From Prevotella sp. (lineage in GTDB: Bacteria; Bacteroidota; Bacteroidia; Bacteroidales; Dysgonomonadaceae), in assembly GCA_031285625.1 (NCBI GenBank), contig JAITVV010000093.1, forward strand, positions 1 through 64,000: a stretch of 64,000 nt of DNA, read 5' to 3'. A model generated the notes under the pieces. It had not been told where the DNA came from and ran no database searches. It saw only the letters and a program-made list of their open reading frames with translations. Below are positions 47,372-57,096 of the stretch, piece after piece (positions within the stretch are counted from its first letter, which is position 1; every line of letters starts with the position of its first letter). The translations under genes were made by a program, and so were the position numbers.

Positions 47372-48829
47372 ATGTATCAGAGAGAAGAAGAACATATAAA
47401 GAGTAGTGTAGACTGGTTTACAATTATATTGTATATCATCATGGTATTTTTCGGATGGTTTAGTATCTATGGTGCCAGTTATAACTACGAGCATGCTACC
47501 AGTATGTTCGACCTCTCCGGGCGGGCTGGTATGCAGTTGGTATGGATTGGTACATCTTTAGTTTTGGGCTTCATTATCTTAAAGTTAGATAGTAATTTAT
47601 ACGATATTCTGGCCTATTATATATATGCGGCATTCATGTTGCTTCTTTTATTGACAGTCATTATAGCACCGGATATAAAAGGTTCGCGATCGTGGCTCGT
47701 AATAACAGATACGATACGATTACAGCCAGCTGAGTTTGCTAAATTTGCCGTAGCATTGGCACTGGCAAGATTCCTTAATAGCTATAACTTTAAGTTACTT
47801 ACAGCAAAGAACTTACTTATAATTGCGGGTATAATAATCTTACCCATGTTGCTTATCCTATTGCAGAAAGAAACAGGATCGGCACTGGTATATACCGTTT
47901 TTATCCTGATGCTGTATAGAGAAGGCTTGCCTGGAGTTGTTTTATTCCTGGGACTTTCGGCCATTGTCTTTTTTGTAGTAGGGCTCAAATATTCTGAAAC
48001 AGATATAGGATTTATATCCACAGGGGAGTTTATGACTATAATAATGGTAATTATTATATCTGCGGCATTGCTCCTTAGTTACAGGCAAGATAAAGTTGCT
48101 GCGCGGAATATTATATTAGGGGCTCTTGTTTTATTTGGTATTCCTTATCTTATTTCATTATTAGATGTTAATATCGATTTTGGAATAATAGCTTTTGTAT
48201 CAATTGGGATTTTAGTGATTTATCTCTTATTTTTAGCTAGAAAATATTGGTCGAAAGTTTATCTCTTAACAGCTGCATTTGCAATAGGTAGTGTCCTGTT
48301 TGTGAGCTCAATAGATTACTTATTTAATGATGTTATGCAGCCTCACCAGCAAATGCGTATAAAGGTGACATTAGGTATGGAGGATGATCTGATGGGTGCA
48401 GGATATAATGTAAATCAATCGAAGATAGCGATCGGGTCGGGGGGACTGCTTGGCAAAGGATATCTGAATGGTACACAAACCAAATTGAAATATGTACCGG
48501 AACAAGATACAGACTTCATATTTTGTACAGTGGGAGAAGAGCAAGGGTTTGCAGGATCGGTTCTGGTCTTGATATTATTCTCAGCTCTTATTTTACGGTT
48601 GTTCTTTCTGTCCGAACGGCAGAAAAGCACATTTGGACGTGTGTATGGTTATTGTGTGGCATGTATATTCTTTTTCCATCTGGCTATAAATGTAGGAATG
48701 GTAATTGGGTTGACACCGGTCATTGGTATTCCTCTACCTTTCTTTAGTTATGGAGGTTCTTCTCTGTGGGGATTTACTATTCTGTTATTTATATTCTTGC
48801 GTATCGATATGGCAAGAAAGCGTAGATAA
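47372..48829 (+). CDS. rodA: SEDS peptidoglycan polymerase RodA
   Basis: RodA polymerises glycan strands together with PBP2. The 485-residue protein has about ten membrane spans, with the SEDS blocks GSRSWLVITDTIRLQPAEFA, LILLQKETGSALVYTVFILM and GLTPVIGIPLPFFSYGGSSL. An extra hydrophobic segment of about 60 residues in the middle (around 205-290) makes it longer than E. coli RodA, as is common in Bacteroidota. It closes the operon and is convergent with the ABC genes, 8 bases away. Confidence 0.95.
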   Translation: MYQREEEHIKSSVDWFTIILYIIMVFFGWFSIYGASYNYEHATSMFDLSGRAGMQLVWIGTSLVLGFIILKLDSNLYDILAYYIYAAFMLLLLLTVIIAPDIKGSRSWLVITDTIRLQPAEFAKFAVALALARFLNSYNFKLLTAKNLLIIAGIIILPMLLILLQKETGSALVYTVFILMLYREGLPGVVLFLGLSAIVFFVVGLKYSETDIGFISTGEFMTIIMVIIISAALLLSYRQDKVAARNIILGALVLFGIPYLISLLDVNIDFGIIAFVSIGILVIYLLFLARKYWSKVYLLTAAFAIGSVLFVSSIDYLFNDVMQPHQQMRIKVTLGMEDDLMGAGYNVNQSKIAIGSGGLLGKGYLNGTQTKLKYVPEQDTDFIFCTVGEEQGFAGSVLVLILFSALILRLFFLSERQKSTFGRVYGYCVACIFFFHLAINVGMVIGLTPVIGIPLPFFSYGGSSLWGFTILLFIFLRIDMARKRR

Positions 48830-48837
48830 TAGACTTT

Positions 48838-49836
48838 CTATAAGCTTAGATATTTCGCAAGTTCTTCAAAACTAGGAACATCTGTAGATACACCGTTCTT
48901 TATTATAGTTATAGTTTGAGGTGAAGATACTATAGAGAATAATGTCTCATTATTATTATCTGAAACAGAAAATCCATGTCTTTCCAGCATGTTTTTGGTC
49001 CAATGATGGTATATGCCTTCTGCATTCAGATATACTTTCTTGTTATTTGCTCTTTTAGGTAGAAAATTACCTGTATATCTGTCAAATACGATATTTTCTC
49101 CTTTAAAGAAGTTATCCATTTTTCCAGAAAGGATTATATCTTCAGTAACTCCATTCACTAAGCCATTGTTTCGGGATAAGAGCCATAAACGATCGGCTAG
49201 GAGTAAGGCCATATCGATGTCATGTGTCGATAATAATATTGTTTTGGACTGATCCATAGCTAGATGATGGAGTAAGTTCATTATCTCTATTCTACTTTCT
49301 ATATCAAGAAATGCTGTAGGTTCATCCAGTAATACTATCGGGCATTCTTGTGCTAAAACTTTGGCTATCATTACTTTCTGTCGCTCTCCATCCGATAGTT
49401 CAGCCATGTAAGAATTAGCCTTATAAGCAATACCAACATCTTCCATTGCCCTATGTACAATGTCTTTATCATTTGCAGTCAATTGGCCGAAAAATCCAGT
49501 ATATGGATAGCGTCCGAGCTCAACTAATTCTCTGACCAGAAGCCCTCCTGTCGATGTTTTATCTGTTAGTACGAGCCCAAGTTGTTGTGATAGTTCTTTT
49601 TCTGATAGAGTTGAAATATCTTTGTTATAAAGGTATATTTCTCCATTTAATGCTGGTTGTGAGGCGCTTACTGTTCGTAATAAAGTTGATTTTCCGGCAC
49701 CATTTGCACCTAACAGGCAAACTAACTCTCCTTTATATAACTCAAACGAAAGGTTATTGTATAGTATATCCCTATCTCTATGTTTTGATTTTAAGTAACC
49801 AATACTGATATTCTGAGCTTTAATTACTGTATCCAT
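48838..49836 (-). CDS. ABC importer ATPase, iron-siderophore/heme/cobalamin type (FecE/BtuD-like)
   Basis: The ATPase has Walker A LLGANGAGKSTLLR, the signature LSDGERQKVMIAKVLAQ, Walker B IVLLDEPTAFLD and switch His in LLSTHDID. About 75 extra residues at the C-terminus (from NKKVYLNAEG) form a small domain typical of Bacteroidota members. The start codon overlaps the stop of the permease gene by one base, so both make one transporter. No substrate-binding protein or TonB receptor is nearby, so the ligand (heme, siderophore or cobalamin) cannot be named. Confidence 0.93.
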   Translation of the reverse strand: MDTVIKAQNISIGYLKSKHRDRDILYNNLSFELYKGELVCLLGANGAGKSTLLRTVSASQPALNGEIYLYNKDISTLSEKELSQQLGLVLTDKTSTGGLLVRELVELGRYPYTGFFGQLTANDKDIVHRAMEDVGIAYKANSYMAELSDGERQKVMIAKVLAQECPIVLLDEPTAFLDIESRIEIMNLLHHLAMDQSKTILLSTHDIDMALLLADRLWLLSRNNGLVNGVTEDIILSGKMDNFFKGENIVFDRYTGNFLPKRANNKKVYLNAEGIYHHWTKNMLERHGFSVSDNNNETLFSIVSSPQTITIIKNGVSTDVPSFEELAKYLSL

Positions 49837-50873
49837 TAGTGGAAATATTGTATTTTCTTCTGATTAAGAATCACATATATAATAACAGGCGCTCCGAATA
49901 TTGGTGTTACTGCATTTAATGGTAATACACCATTTGCTCCAGGGAGAACACAAATCAGATTACAGAGTAATGCCATTGCCGAGCCAACTAATATAGTAAC
50001 TGGCAGTAACGACTTATGATTAGATGTTCCAAGTAATAATCTGGCAATATGCGGAACAGCTAATCCTATAAATGCTATAGGCCCACAAAAAGCACAGGTA
50101 ATCGCAGTTATTAAGCCAGCACATAAGAGCAGTAAGAAACGGATCAGTTTTATATTTACACCTAAGTTTGAAGCATACCTTTCTCCTAATAGCAAAGCAT
50201 TCAGAGGTTTAATGAGAAGTATGGATAAAAGTAAACCAATACTAACTACTATACAATAAAAAGGTAATTGTTCTCTTGATACCCCAGAAAAATCACCCAT
50301 TCCCCATATCATAAATGAATATGCATCTTCGCTTGTACTCCAAAATTTGAGTATGGAAATAATTGAAGATGTTAAATAGCCTACCATTATACCGATAATT
50401 AGTAGCATTACATTGTTTCTGATAACAGATGCAAATCCCATAATGATAACGAGAATTATGGCTGCACCTACAAATGCTCCTAATACAATGCTCATAGAAT
50501 AAGAAAAGTCAAATCCACCAACTGATCCAATACTATTCCCTATTAATAATATCACTAGTGCAACTCCCAGATTTGCTCCGGAGCTTATACCTAATATGCC
50601 GGCATCTGCTAAGGGATTACGAAAGGCTGTTTGTAATAAAAGTCCGGATACGGCGATTGCTCCACCCGAAAATAATGCTGTTATGGCTTGAGGCAAGCGC
50701 GATTCGAGTATAATATATGTCCAAGCTTGTTTCTCAACCTCATTTCCTTGCAATATTTGAAAGATAGCTTGCACTGGGATTGATACAGAGCCTAGAAATA
50801 GGTTTATCACAAATAGGATAACTATGCTAATGATGAATAGTAAACTATATGTCAGACCTTTTGACATCTTCAA
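49836..50873 (-). CDS. FecCD-family ABC transporter permease
   Basis: The 345-residue product has about ten membrane spans and the FecCD/BtuC blocks LPQAITALFSGGAIAVSGLLLQ, FRNPLADAGILGISSGANLG, MIWGMGDFSGVS and FCGPIAFIGLAVPHIARLLL. The last is the coupling helix region that contacts the ATPase. Length is standard. It precedes the ATPase in the same operon, and lies 53 bases downstream of the broken peptidase gene. Confidence 0.94.
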   Translation of the reverse strand: MKMSKGLTYSLLFIISIVILFVINLFLGSVSIPVQAIFQILQGNEVEKQAWTYIILESRLPQAITALFSGGAIAVSGLLLQTAFRNPLADAGILGISSGANLGVALVILLIGNSIGSVGGFDFSYSMSIVLGAFVGAAIILVIIMGFASVIRNNVMLLIIGIMVGYLTSSIISILKFWSTSEDAYSFMIWGMGDFSGVSREQLPFYCIVVSIGLLLSILLIKPLNALLLGERYASNLGVNIKLIRFLLLLCAGLITAITCAFCGPIAFIGLAVPHIARLLLGTSNHKSLLPVTILVGSAMALLCNLICVLPGANGVLPLNAVTPIFGAPVIIYVILNQKKIQYFH

Positions 50874-50926
50874 ATTCTTCGGTTTTATAAAAAGCCCCTC
50901 TTATACAAGAAGGGCTGATATATTTC

Positions 50927-52550
50927 TTAGTATAATACTTTGTATTTATCTCCGGTTTCTTTTACCACACGTTGATAGAAATCTGCCGGGTATCCTACAC
51001 GTTGTGGTGAAGAAGATTTACCATGCTCATTGCGGATAAATTCTCCGTCTTTCTCTTTACGAACTATGCCATCCATATATTTGATAACAAGAAATTCACC
51101 TAGTTTCTTCCACTTATCAAAAGCATACTGAGCTTGGGTACCACTATATTTTGTCAGGAATTGTACAGCCTGCTCAGGAGATTTATTATATAACTCTAAA
51201 GCCTCTTTCTCAGTATTATCTTGTTCTGCAAAGAATTTACCTTCAAGTTCTTTTTGCACTTTTTCCAGATCAGGATGCATGTATTCATACTTGTTATACA
51301 CCATATTCGAGACCCAGTTTTGAATCCAGAAACTGGAAGTCCAAGAGAATGTATACAAGTCACCATTACCTTCACGATAGCATTCAGGAACTTCAGTTAT
51401 AGAGCAATACATTGGTGTAAATACGGTCTGATCAGCATCATCAGTACCAAACCATAAAACTCCTCCAATAGGATTAGGTAACCATGAACGCATCTGAGCT
51501 GTAAATACAAAACCTAGCAATAGGACGTTCATTACAGTATTCTTCAGAATCTGACTTCCATGTCAATGGTGCCCAGCGATATGGAGACTTGAATGGTCCG
51601 GCGCCTACATCATTTGTCCAATCTAGGGCAGTGCCTTCATAGTGATCACGCATCATTTCCTGTATATCCGCAAGAGACAATTTCCTGTCGGGCTTTATAT
51701 ATAGTGGCATTGATTCTTGCGTTTTGCCTTGTGCATATGTTACATATTTAGCCATATCTTTATTGTAGCGATTAAAGAAGCTCCATACACGTGCTTCACA
51801 GAAACGTTGTCCTCCAAAATCTAACGGATTATATGCTTTGGCAAAGCTAAAATCTTTATCGCTACCAGAATAATAACCTTTTTCTTTAGCAAATGAAATT
51901 ACATCTTTTGAGTAGATACAATTTTCAGGATCATTTAGTGGAAATTGCTGTATTCTGGCCTGATTGGCATGAGCTGATATACAGTCATCAGGAATGCGTA
52001 CAGCTACCCATACAGCTCCTTTATTTCCCTTTCCTTTACCAATCATTTCCAATACCCATATTTCGTTTGGATCGCCAATCGAAAATGATTCTCCGCCACT
52101 ATAATAACCATATTCTGTAACCAGGTCAGTCATAATCTTTATAGCTTCTCTAGCCGTTCTGGCTCTCTGTAGTGTTATATAAATAAGACTGCCATAGTCT
52201 ATGATTCCATTTGGATCAGCTAACTCTTCACGACCTCCAAAAGTTGTTTCTCCTATTGTAAGCTGAAATTCATTCATGTTACCAACTACATTATATGTTT
52301 GGCTAACTTGAGCTATTTCTCCTAAATATTTTCCTGAATCCCATTCATGTACTTTTAGCATTTCTCCGTTAGCATATTTTTTGGCAGGCCAATGGTACAG
52401 TTCCCCAAATAAGGCATAAGAGTCTGCCGAATATGTTATCATCGTAGATCCGTCGACAGACGCATATTTACCGACTAATAGGTTTGTGCACGCAAATATG
52501 TGAATCTCGCAGACTAAACAAAATAACATCAAAAGTGATAATTTCCTCAT
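50927..52550 (-). pseudogene. C69-family dipeptidase, frameshifted near residue 350
   Basis: Peptidase family C69 enzymes are N-terminal-nucleophile dipeptidases. The signal peptide ends before the nucleophile Cys (FACTNLLVGKYASVDGS). WSFFNRYNKDMAKYV and ALDWTNDVGAGPFKSPYRWA are further family blocks. The frame breaks after NERPIA at about 51510. The continuation GFVFTAQMRSWLPNPIGGVL is in another frame and runs to 50927. A few residues usual at this spot (TQQT-like) seem missing, so a short deletion is likelier than a homopolymer error. ATG at 52550 is a better start than TTG at 52586. The protein may be non-functional. Confidence 0.8.
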
Positions 52551-53123
52551 AGTTAAAATTTTTGTTATGGTGTAAAGATACTTCAATTAATTTATTTATA
52601 GAGTTAATCAATAATCGAAAATACAAATATTCTTACCATTACAAAAGTGATTTACATTTGTGTATTATACAGTCATCATGATTAACTTTACGAAATGTAC
52701 AAATGTTTATTCAGACATATTTAATAGTAATAAACAAAAGTATACATATAGAAATCTAATAAAGTATAAATGTATATTTACACATGTGAATCAAATATAT
52801 CATAACTTAAATATCATTTAAATATAATAAAATCAGACAATTATATAATTAATATAAAGTTTTAATTTAAATTTTAACCTTGAAGACAATACTTCTGTTT
52901 GAATCCTGATATAAATGAATCTATTTTAATTATTACTATATTTATTATTAGAATTTTAGATAAAATATATGAAGTAATACTTATAGTTATATTCAATTGT
53001 AAATCTTCCTTTAAAATACATTTGTATTCCGTTTTTCAACTTTTGTAAATTTTTACTATTTACAAAAATAATTTTCATTTGTGAATTCAATTGTTTACAT
53101 TTGTTCTATATTAATATACAAAT
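52551..53123. promoter_or_regulatory. AT-rich divergent control region with repeated ACATTTGT octamers
   Basis: No gene is visible. ACATTTGT or its complement occurs at 52654-52661, 52699-52706, 53018-53025 and 53097-53104. Close variants with a GTGAAT tail lie near 52780 and 53076. The copy at 53096-53103 (TACATTTG) also fits the -7 consensus for the regulator gene 20 bases on. Repeats surrounding the regulator's own promoter look like autoregulatory operators. The left end carries the start region of the peptidase gene. Confidence 0.5.
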
Positions 53124-53621
53124 ATGAAAGATCGAATAAAGCTTATAATGGATAATGAGCACTTGACTCCATCTGCTTTTGCAGATCAATTGCAGTTGGG
53201 AAGAGCCGTTATTTCACATATTTTGAATGGACGTAATAATCCGAGCCTTGATGTTGTATCACGTATATTATCTAAATTGAACTATATCAATTCGGATTGG
53301 CTGCTCACAGGAAATGGAAATATGTATAAAGATGGATATGGAGAAAATAATCAGACGATAACATCTCCATCTCCGATATATCCTGTAAGTCAAAGTCAGC
53401 CTGATTTATTCTCTCAGAATAATATATCTACGCCCCCAAATACAAATGAAATTGAATATCGCAAGGAAAATGTAGTTAAACAGCAGGAATCTATATCTGA
53501 AAATACTATAAATCAAACTATTGTATATCAAAAAGCTCCTGATCGTAAGATAGCCAAAATAATTATTTATTATACTGATAATACATTTGAGACTTTCAAT
53601 GCAGACAATAAGCCTTTATAG
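53124..53621 (+). CDS. XRE-family transcriptional regulator
   Basis: Residues 1 to about 65 form a helix-turn-helix (LTPSAFADQLQLGRAVISHI, then LNGRNNPSLDVVSRILSKL) followed by INSDWLLTGNGNMYK, a pattern common in Bacteroidota XRE proteins. The rest is a polar, low-complexity linker. A short beta hairpin (KIAKIIIYYTDNTFETFN) ends the protein and may bind a partner or dimerise. Length 165 fits that group. The long repeat-rich region upstream suggests autoregulation; targets are unknown. Confidence 0.88.
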   Translation: MKDRIKLIMDNEHLTPSAFADQLQLGRAVISHILNGRNNPSLDVVSRILSKLNYINSDWLLTGNGNMYKDGYGENNQTITSPSPIYPVSQSQPDLFSQNNISTPPNTNEIEYRKENVVKQQESISENTINQTIVYQKAPDRKIAKIIIYYTDNTFETFNADNKPL

Positions 53622-53740
53622 GGTTAATATTTCCATATCTTATATATTTGACACAAAAAGGTAACAAATATCCGCAATGTTCGATTTTATAGAATATACT
53701 CTATGTGATTGTGCTTTAGCTAAATATAGATATATGGAAT

Positions 53741-53797
53741 AGAAAAGGTGACAAAAGTAACACTTATATGATGTTTTTATCTGTAACTTTATAATTA
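53741..53797. repeat. GTGACA/GTAAC dispersed repeat, copy C
   Basis: AAAAGGTGACAAAAGTAACA, then a T-rich spacer, then CTGTAACTTTATAA. A related GACACAAAAAGGTAACAAAT lies 90 bases upstream. It sits in the convergent gap between the XRE regulator and tnaA. Confidence 0.5.
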
Positions 53798-53848
53798 TAT
53801 CAAAGATCTCTACATTAGATAAATTTGTCTCATCTTTATTAAAATAAA

Positions 53849-53878
53849 AACGAAGTACCTCTTAAAAGATACTTCGTT
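53849..53878 (-). terminator. Terminator after tnaA, possibly bidirectional
   Basis: AACGAAGTA pairs perfectly with TACTTCGTT around a 12-base loop. A-rich sequence on one side and ATTTTATT on the other allow use from either strand; tnaA ends 35 bases away. Confidence 0.75.
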
Positions 53879-53912
53879 ATTTTATTGTAGAATCCGATAT
53901 TTAAGCTTTAGT

Positions 53913-55289
53913 CTATTTTACTCTTTCTAATTCTATCGTAAAATGCCTTAATAATTCGGCTTCCCATTTTATCTTCATTCCTTTGGTGATAGACTCGCGG
54001 CGATCATAGATATTTTTCAAAGCAGCTGCTATTACATTCATGTGATTATTCGTATATACGCGGCGCGGAATCGCCAAACGTAACAGGTCTAGCCCATCAA
54101 AACGGTTTTTTCTGGTTACTGGGTCACGATCAGCCAACAGGTAGCCTATCTCACATCCCCTTATACCTGCTTCTAAATATAATTCAACAGCTAAGGTTTG
54201 AGCAGGAAACTGCTCTTTGGGTACATGAGTCAATACTTTTAGTGCATCTACAAAAATAGCGTGCCCTCCAACTGGCCGCTGGTATGGTATTTCATATTCA
54301 TCTAATTTACTTCCCAGATATTCAACTTGTTTTATACGTGTTTCCAGGTTATCAAACTCTGTATTTTCGTCAAGACCTATCGCTAATGCATTCATATCGC
54401 GGCCATTCATACCTCCATATGTTATATATCCTTCAAATGCAATACCTTTTATTTTTGCAGCATCATACCATTCCTGCAAGTTCGTAGCAAAAAAGCCGCC
54501 CATGTTCACGATAGCATCTTTTTTTGCACTCATTGTCATTGCATCGGCATATGAAAACATTTCGTCGCATATCTCTTTTATAGTCTTATTCTTATATCCT
54601 TTTTCCCTGGTCTTTATGAAATACGCATTTTCTGCAAAACGTGCTGAATCAAAAATCACCTTCTTAGCATATTTATTAGCAATCATACGTGTATCCTGAA
54701 GGTTCTTCATAGATACAGGTTGTCCGCCTGCAGTATTATTTGTGATAGTTATAATGATAAATGGAATCTTATCTCCATATTTCTTTAAGGTATCTTCTAG
54801 TTTTTTTATATCTACATTTCCTTTAAAGGGGATTTCAAGTTGTGTTTCTTTAGCTTCATCGATGGTACAATCCAAAGCGATAGCTTTTCTTGATTCTATA
54901 TGCCCTTTGGTGGTATCAAAATGTGAATTTCCCGGACAAATGTCTCCTTCTTTTACTAAACAGGAAAAAAGTACATTCTCTGCTGCTCTGCCCTGATGAG
55001 TGGGTAATACATACTCAAAACCGGTGATTTGTGTAATTATATCTTTCATCTTATAATATGAAGATGCTCCTGCATAGCTTTCATCTCCAAGCATCATGGC
55101 AGCCCATTGACGGTCGCTCATAGCACCCGTACCCGAATCTGTTATCAGATCGATATATACTTGCTCGGCCTTCAACTTAAACATATTATATGTAGCACTT
55201 TTCAACCATTGCTCGCGTTCGGAGCGTGTACTTTTACGGATAGGCTCTATCATCTTGATTTTCCAGGATTCAGCAAAAGGTAGTTCCAT
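53913..55289 (-). CDS. tnaA: Tryptophanase (tryptophan indole-lyase)
   Basis: TnaA is a PLP enzyme that splits tryptophan to indole, pyruvate and ammonia. Key blocks are LITDSGTGAMSDRQWAAMML, PTHQGRAAENVLFS, NTAGGQPVSM, FDSARFAENAYFIK and MTMSAKKDAIVNMGG with the PLP lysine. SARFAEN and IRGCEIGYLLADRDP favour tryptophanase over tyrosine phenol-lyase (DATRCVEN, VRSMERG). It agrees closely with Bacteroides tryptophanases as I remember them. Length 458 is standard. A terminator follows and a long leader precedes. There is no adjacent tryptophan permease gene. Confidence 0.93.
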   Translation of the reverse strand: MELPFAESWKIKMIEPIRKSTRSEREQWLKSATYNMFKLKAEQVYIDLITDSGTGAMSDRQWAAMMLGDESYAGASSYYKMKDIITQITGFEYVLPTHQGRAAENVLFSCLVKEGDICPGNSHFDTTKGHIESRKAIALDCTIDEAKETQLEIPFKGNVDIKKLEDTLKKYGDKIPFIIITITNNTAGGQPVSMKNLQDTRMIANKYAKKVIFDSARFAENAYFIKTREKGYKNKTIKEICDEMFSYADAMTMSAKKDAIVNMGGFFATNLQEWYDAAKIKGIAFEGYITYGGMNGRDMNALAIGLDENTEFDNLETRIKQVEYLGSKLDEYEIPYQRPVGGHAIFVDALKVLTHVPKEQFPAQTLAVELYLEAGIRGCEIGYLLADRDPVTRKNRFDGLDLLRLAIPRRVYTNNHMNVIAAALKNIYDRRESITKGMKIKWEAELLRHFTIELERVK

Positions 55290-55732
55290 AGAATATATAG
55301 TTATTTTAAGTTTTATGAAATTTTTGATAGATAAATAAATGATTAGTAATGGGCACTAATAAAACGATCTCTTTCTTTTATATTGAGATAAATTAATCGG
55401 TATAGTGTGCTTTTGAAATCAAAATGCATGGTTAATTCCAATATTTAATGATTTGTAGTGTCATAAAGATAGTAAAACTTCCTAATATAATATAAATAAG
55501 TATATTTATTTTGAATTAATAAATGGAAATCAACTACATACATTTGTTAAATACTGTAAATATGTTTCTTTTAAAGTTTTTTTTTATATATATTTGATAT
55601 AAGACAATACCGAAATACGTAAAATGCCCTTTTTGAAATCTATAGCCTTATAGATTTATCTTTAATACTATCCAGGAGATTGAATTGAAAATAGATATTT
55701 TTTAATTATACAAATCTTAATAGACAAATGCC
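55290..55732. promoter_or_regulatory. Leader and promoter region of tnaA, with a 28-codon leader ORF
   Basis: On the minus strand TATCTTTA (55464-55471) resembles a -7 box and predicts a leader of about 165 bases. Inside it ATG at 55429 opens a 28-codon ORF ending at 55343 (starts MHFDFKSTLY, ends FISAHY). It contains no Trp, unlike E. coli TnaC, so sensing by the same mechanism is unlikely. The rest, to 55732, is AT-rich and holds the unmarked start region of the winged-helix gene. No other structure was seen. Confidence 0.35.
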
Positions 55733-55957
55733 ATGACAAAAGAAGTAGAATCACATGCCGGAAATATACTATCGTTATTGTCCAGTAGCAATAAGAATCT
55801 TTCTATTCGGGAGATTGGAGATCACACAAATTATAGAGATAAAGCTATTTTTCTTGCTTTAGGTTGGCTATTGAGAGAAAATAAGATTGTTTGTTTCGAA
55901 AAAAACGGAGCTCTATGTATAGAATCCAGATCTTATCTAACTGATATTTATTATTAA
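55733..55957 (+). CDS. Small winged-helix protein (DUF2582-like)
   Basis: The 74-residue product follows the winged-helix pattern of PF10771-type proteins of Bacteroidota: ILSLLSSSNKNLSIREIG (helices 1-2), YRDKAIFLALGWLLRENKIV (recognition helix) and a two-strand wing. These small proteins are usually single-domain DNA-binding regulators or contact factors with unknown targets. It is alone, followed by a hairpin. Confidence 0.8.
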   Translation: MTKEVESHAGNILSLLSSSNKNLSIREIGDHTNYRDKAIFLALGWLLRENKIVCFEKNGALCIESRSYLTDIYY

Positions 55958-55971
55958 TGAATAAATAGTAG

Positions 55972-56002
55972 GGATACTGTTTTGATTTATAGAGCAGTAT
56001 CC
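55972..56002 (+). terminator. Hairpin after the winged-helix gene
   Basis: GGATACTG pairs with CAGTATCC around a 15-base loop. The following TTATCCTAATTT is only partly T-rich, so termination strength is uncertain. Confidence 0.45.
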
Positions 56003-56019
56003 TTATCCTAATTTCATAG

Positions 56020-56202
56020 GTTGTATCCAACATTCATAAATATGCAAAATTTGATGAAAGAACAAAAAAACTTTTGGAAGAGAAAGATAATATCAATATT
56101 CGCCTTGCTTATATAATTGAAGAATTATGCTCTGATGACTTTTCGCTTGATGATGAAATTGAAGTGAATACCCCTGAGAATAAAATTGAAATATTTGTTT
56201 GA
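56020..56202 (+). pseudogene. Orphan coding-like fragment without a start codon
   Basis: The frame is open from the TAG at 56017 to the TGA at 56200-56202 and reads like a real protein end (KLLEEKDNINIRLAYIIEEL, then acidic DDFSLDDEIEV). No ATG, GTG or TTG is available in frame. It may be the tail of a lost small gene. The family is not recognised. Confidence 0.3.
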
Positions 56203-56235
56203 CGCCAATATATAATCTTCTGATATAATGAAATA

Positions 56236-56266
56236 GTTGATTTTAACTCAAACTTTATTAACTTTG
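56236..56266 (+). promoter_or_regulatory. Promoter of pyrK-pyrD
   Basis: GTTG (56236-56239), a 19-base spacer and TAACTTTG (56259-56266) match the Bacteroidota promoter layout, 47 bases before pyrK. Confidence 0.6.
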
Positions 56267-56313
56267 TATCTCAATAAGATCAAAGAATATTTATCATCAA
56301 AAAACATAGGTTA

Positions 56314-57096
56314 ATGAAAAAAATGCTGGATTTGGTTGTCACTCAGAATGAACAACTAAACCAAAACTATTGTCTCATTAAGCTCACCACCACAGATAAT
56401 ACACCATTGCCGGAAATGTACCCCGGGCAGTTTGTAGAAGTAAGAGTCGATGGCTCCCAATCCACTTATCTAAGACGCCCCATATCAGTAAATTTTGTTG
56501 ATAAGCAAAATAATGAATTGTGGCTGCTTGTTCAGGTCATTGGGGATGGTACCAGAAAAATGAGCGAATATAAGAAGGGTGAACTTATAAATCTATTATT
56601 ACCACTTGGTAATACATTTTCTATTCCTTCTCTGAATTCCGATCAGGAAGTATTGCTAATAGGTGGAGGTGTTGGTACTGCACCCATGCTTTTCTTAGGA
56701 TCTTGCCTCAAAGAAAAAGGTTACACGCCAAAATTTCTTCTAGGTGCCAGATCAAAAAATGATTTGCTTCAACTGGATGATTTCAGAAAGTATGGTGAAT
56801 TATTTTGTACTACCGAGGATGGCAGTTTTGGAGAAAAAGGATATGTAACAGATCATTCAGTGTTAAAAAATACTCGTTTTTCACAGATTTACACTTGCGG
56901 ACCCAAGCCTATGATGATGGCTGTAGCCAGATATGCAAATGTAAACCAGATAGAGTGTGAAGTTTCATTGGAAAACGTTATGGCATGCGGATTTGGAGTA
57001 TGTTTATGTTGTGTAGAGAAAACGCGCGAAGGGAATGTCTGTGTATGTACAGATGGTCCCGTATTTAATATAAAAAAGTTAACATGGATAAGCTAA
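56314..57096 (+). CDS. pyrK: Dihydroorotate dehydrogenase electron-transfer subunit
   Basis: PyrK passes electrons from dihydroorotate dehydrogenase to NAD+. The FAD-binding barrel has [12 protein letters not shown]. The NAD domain has [16 protein letters not shown] and [16 protein letters not shown]. The [2Fe-2S] loop is [14 protein letters not shown] with a fourth Cys in the [10 protein letters not shown] segment. Length 260 is normal. It overlaps pyrD by 13 bases, so the two subunits are made together. Confidence 0.95.
   Translation: MKKMLDLVVTQNEQLNQNYCLIKLTTTDNTPLPEMYPGQFVEVRVDGSQSTYLRRPISVNFVDKQNNELWLLVQVIGDGTRKMSEYKKGELINLLLPLGNTFSIPSLNSDQEVLLIGGGVGTAPMLFLGSCLKEKGYTPKFLLGARSKNDLLQLDDFRKYGELFCTTEDGSFGEKGYVTDHSVLKNTRFSQIYTCGPKPMMMAVARYANVNQIECEVSLENVMACGFGVCLCCVEKTREGNVCVCTDGPVFNIKKLTWIS

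Noticed and set aside
47184-47494. Two minus-strand ORFs of 60-66 codons at the start of rodA
   Set aside because: They derive from the GTTAC repeat and the antisense of rodA, with no independent support.
53913-55289. Tyrosine phenol-lyase as the identity of the PLP lyase
   Set aside because: SARFAEN and the EIG in place of the tyrosine phenol-lyase MER segment point to tryptophanase.
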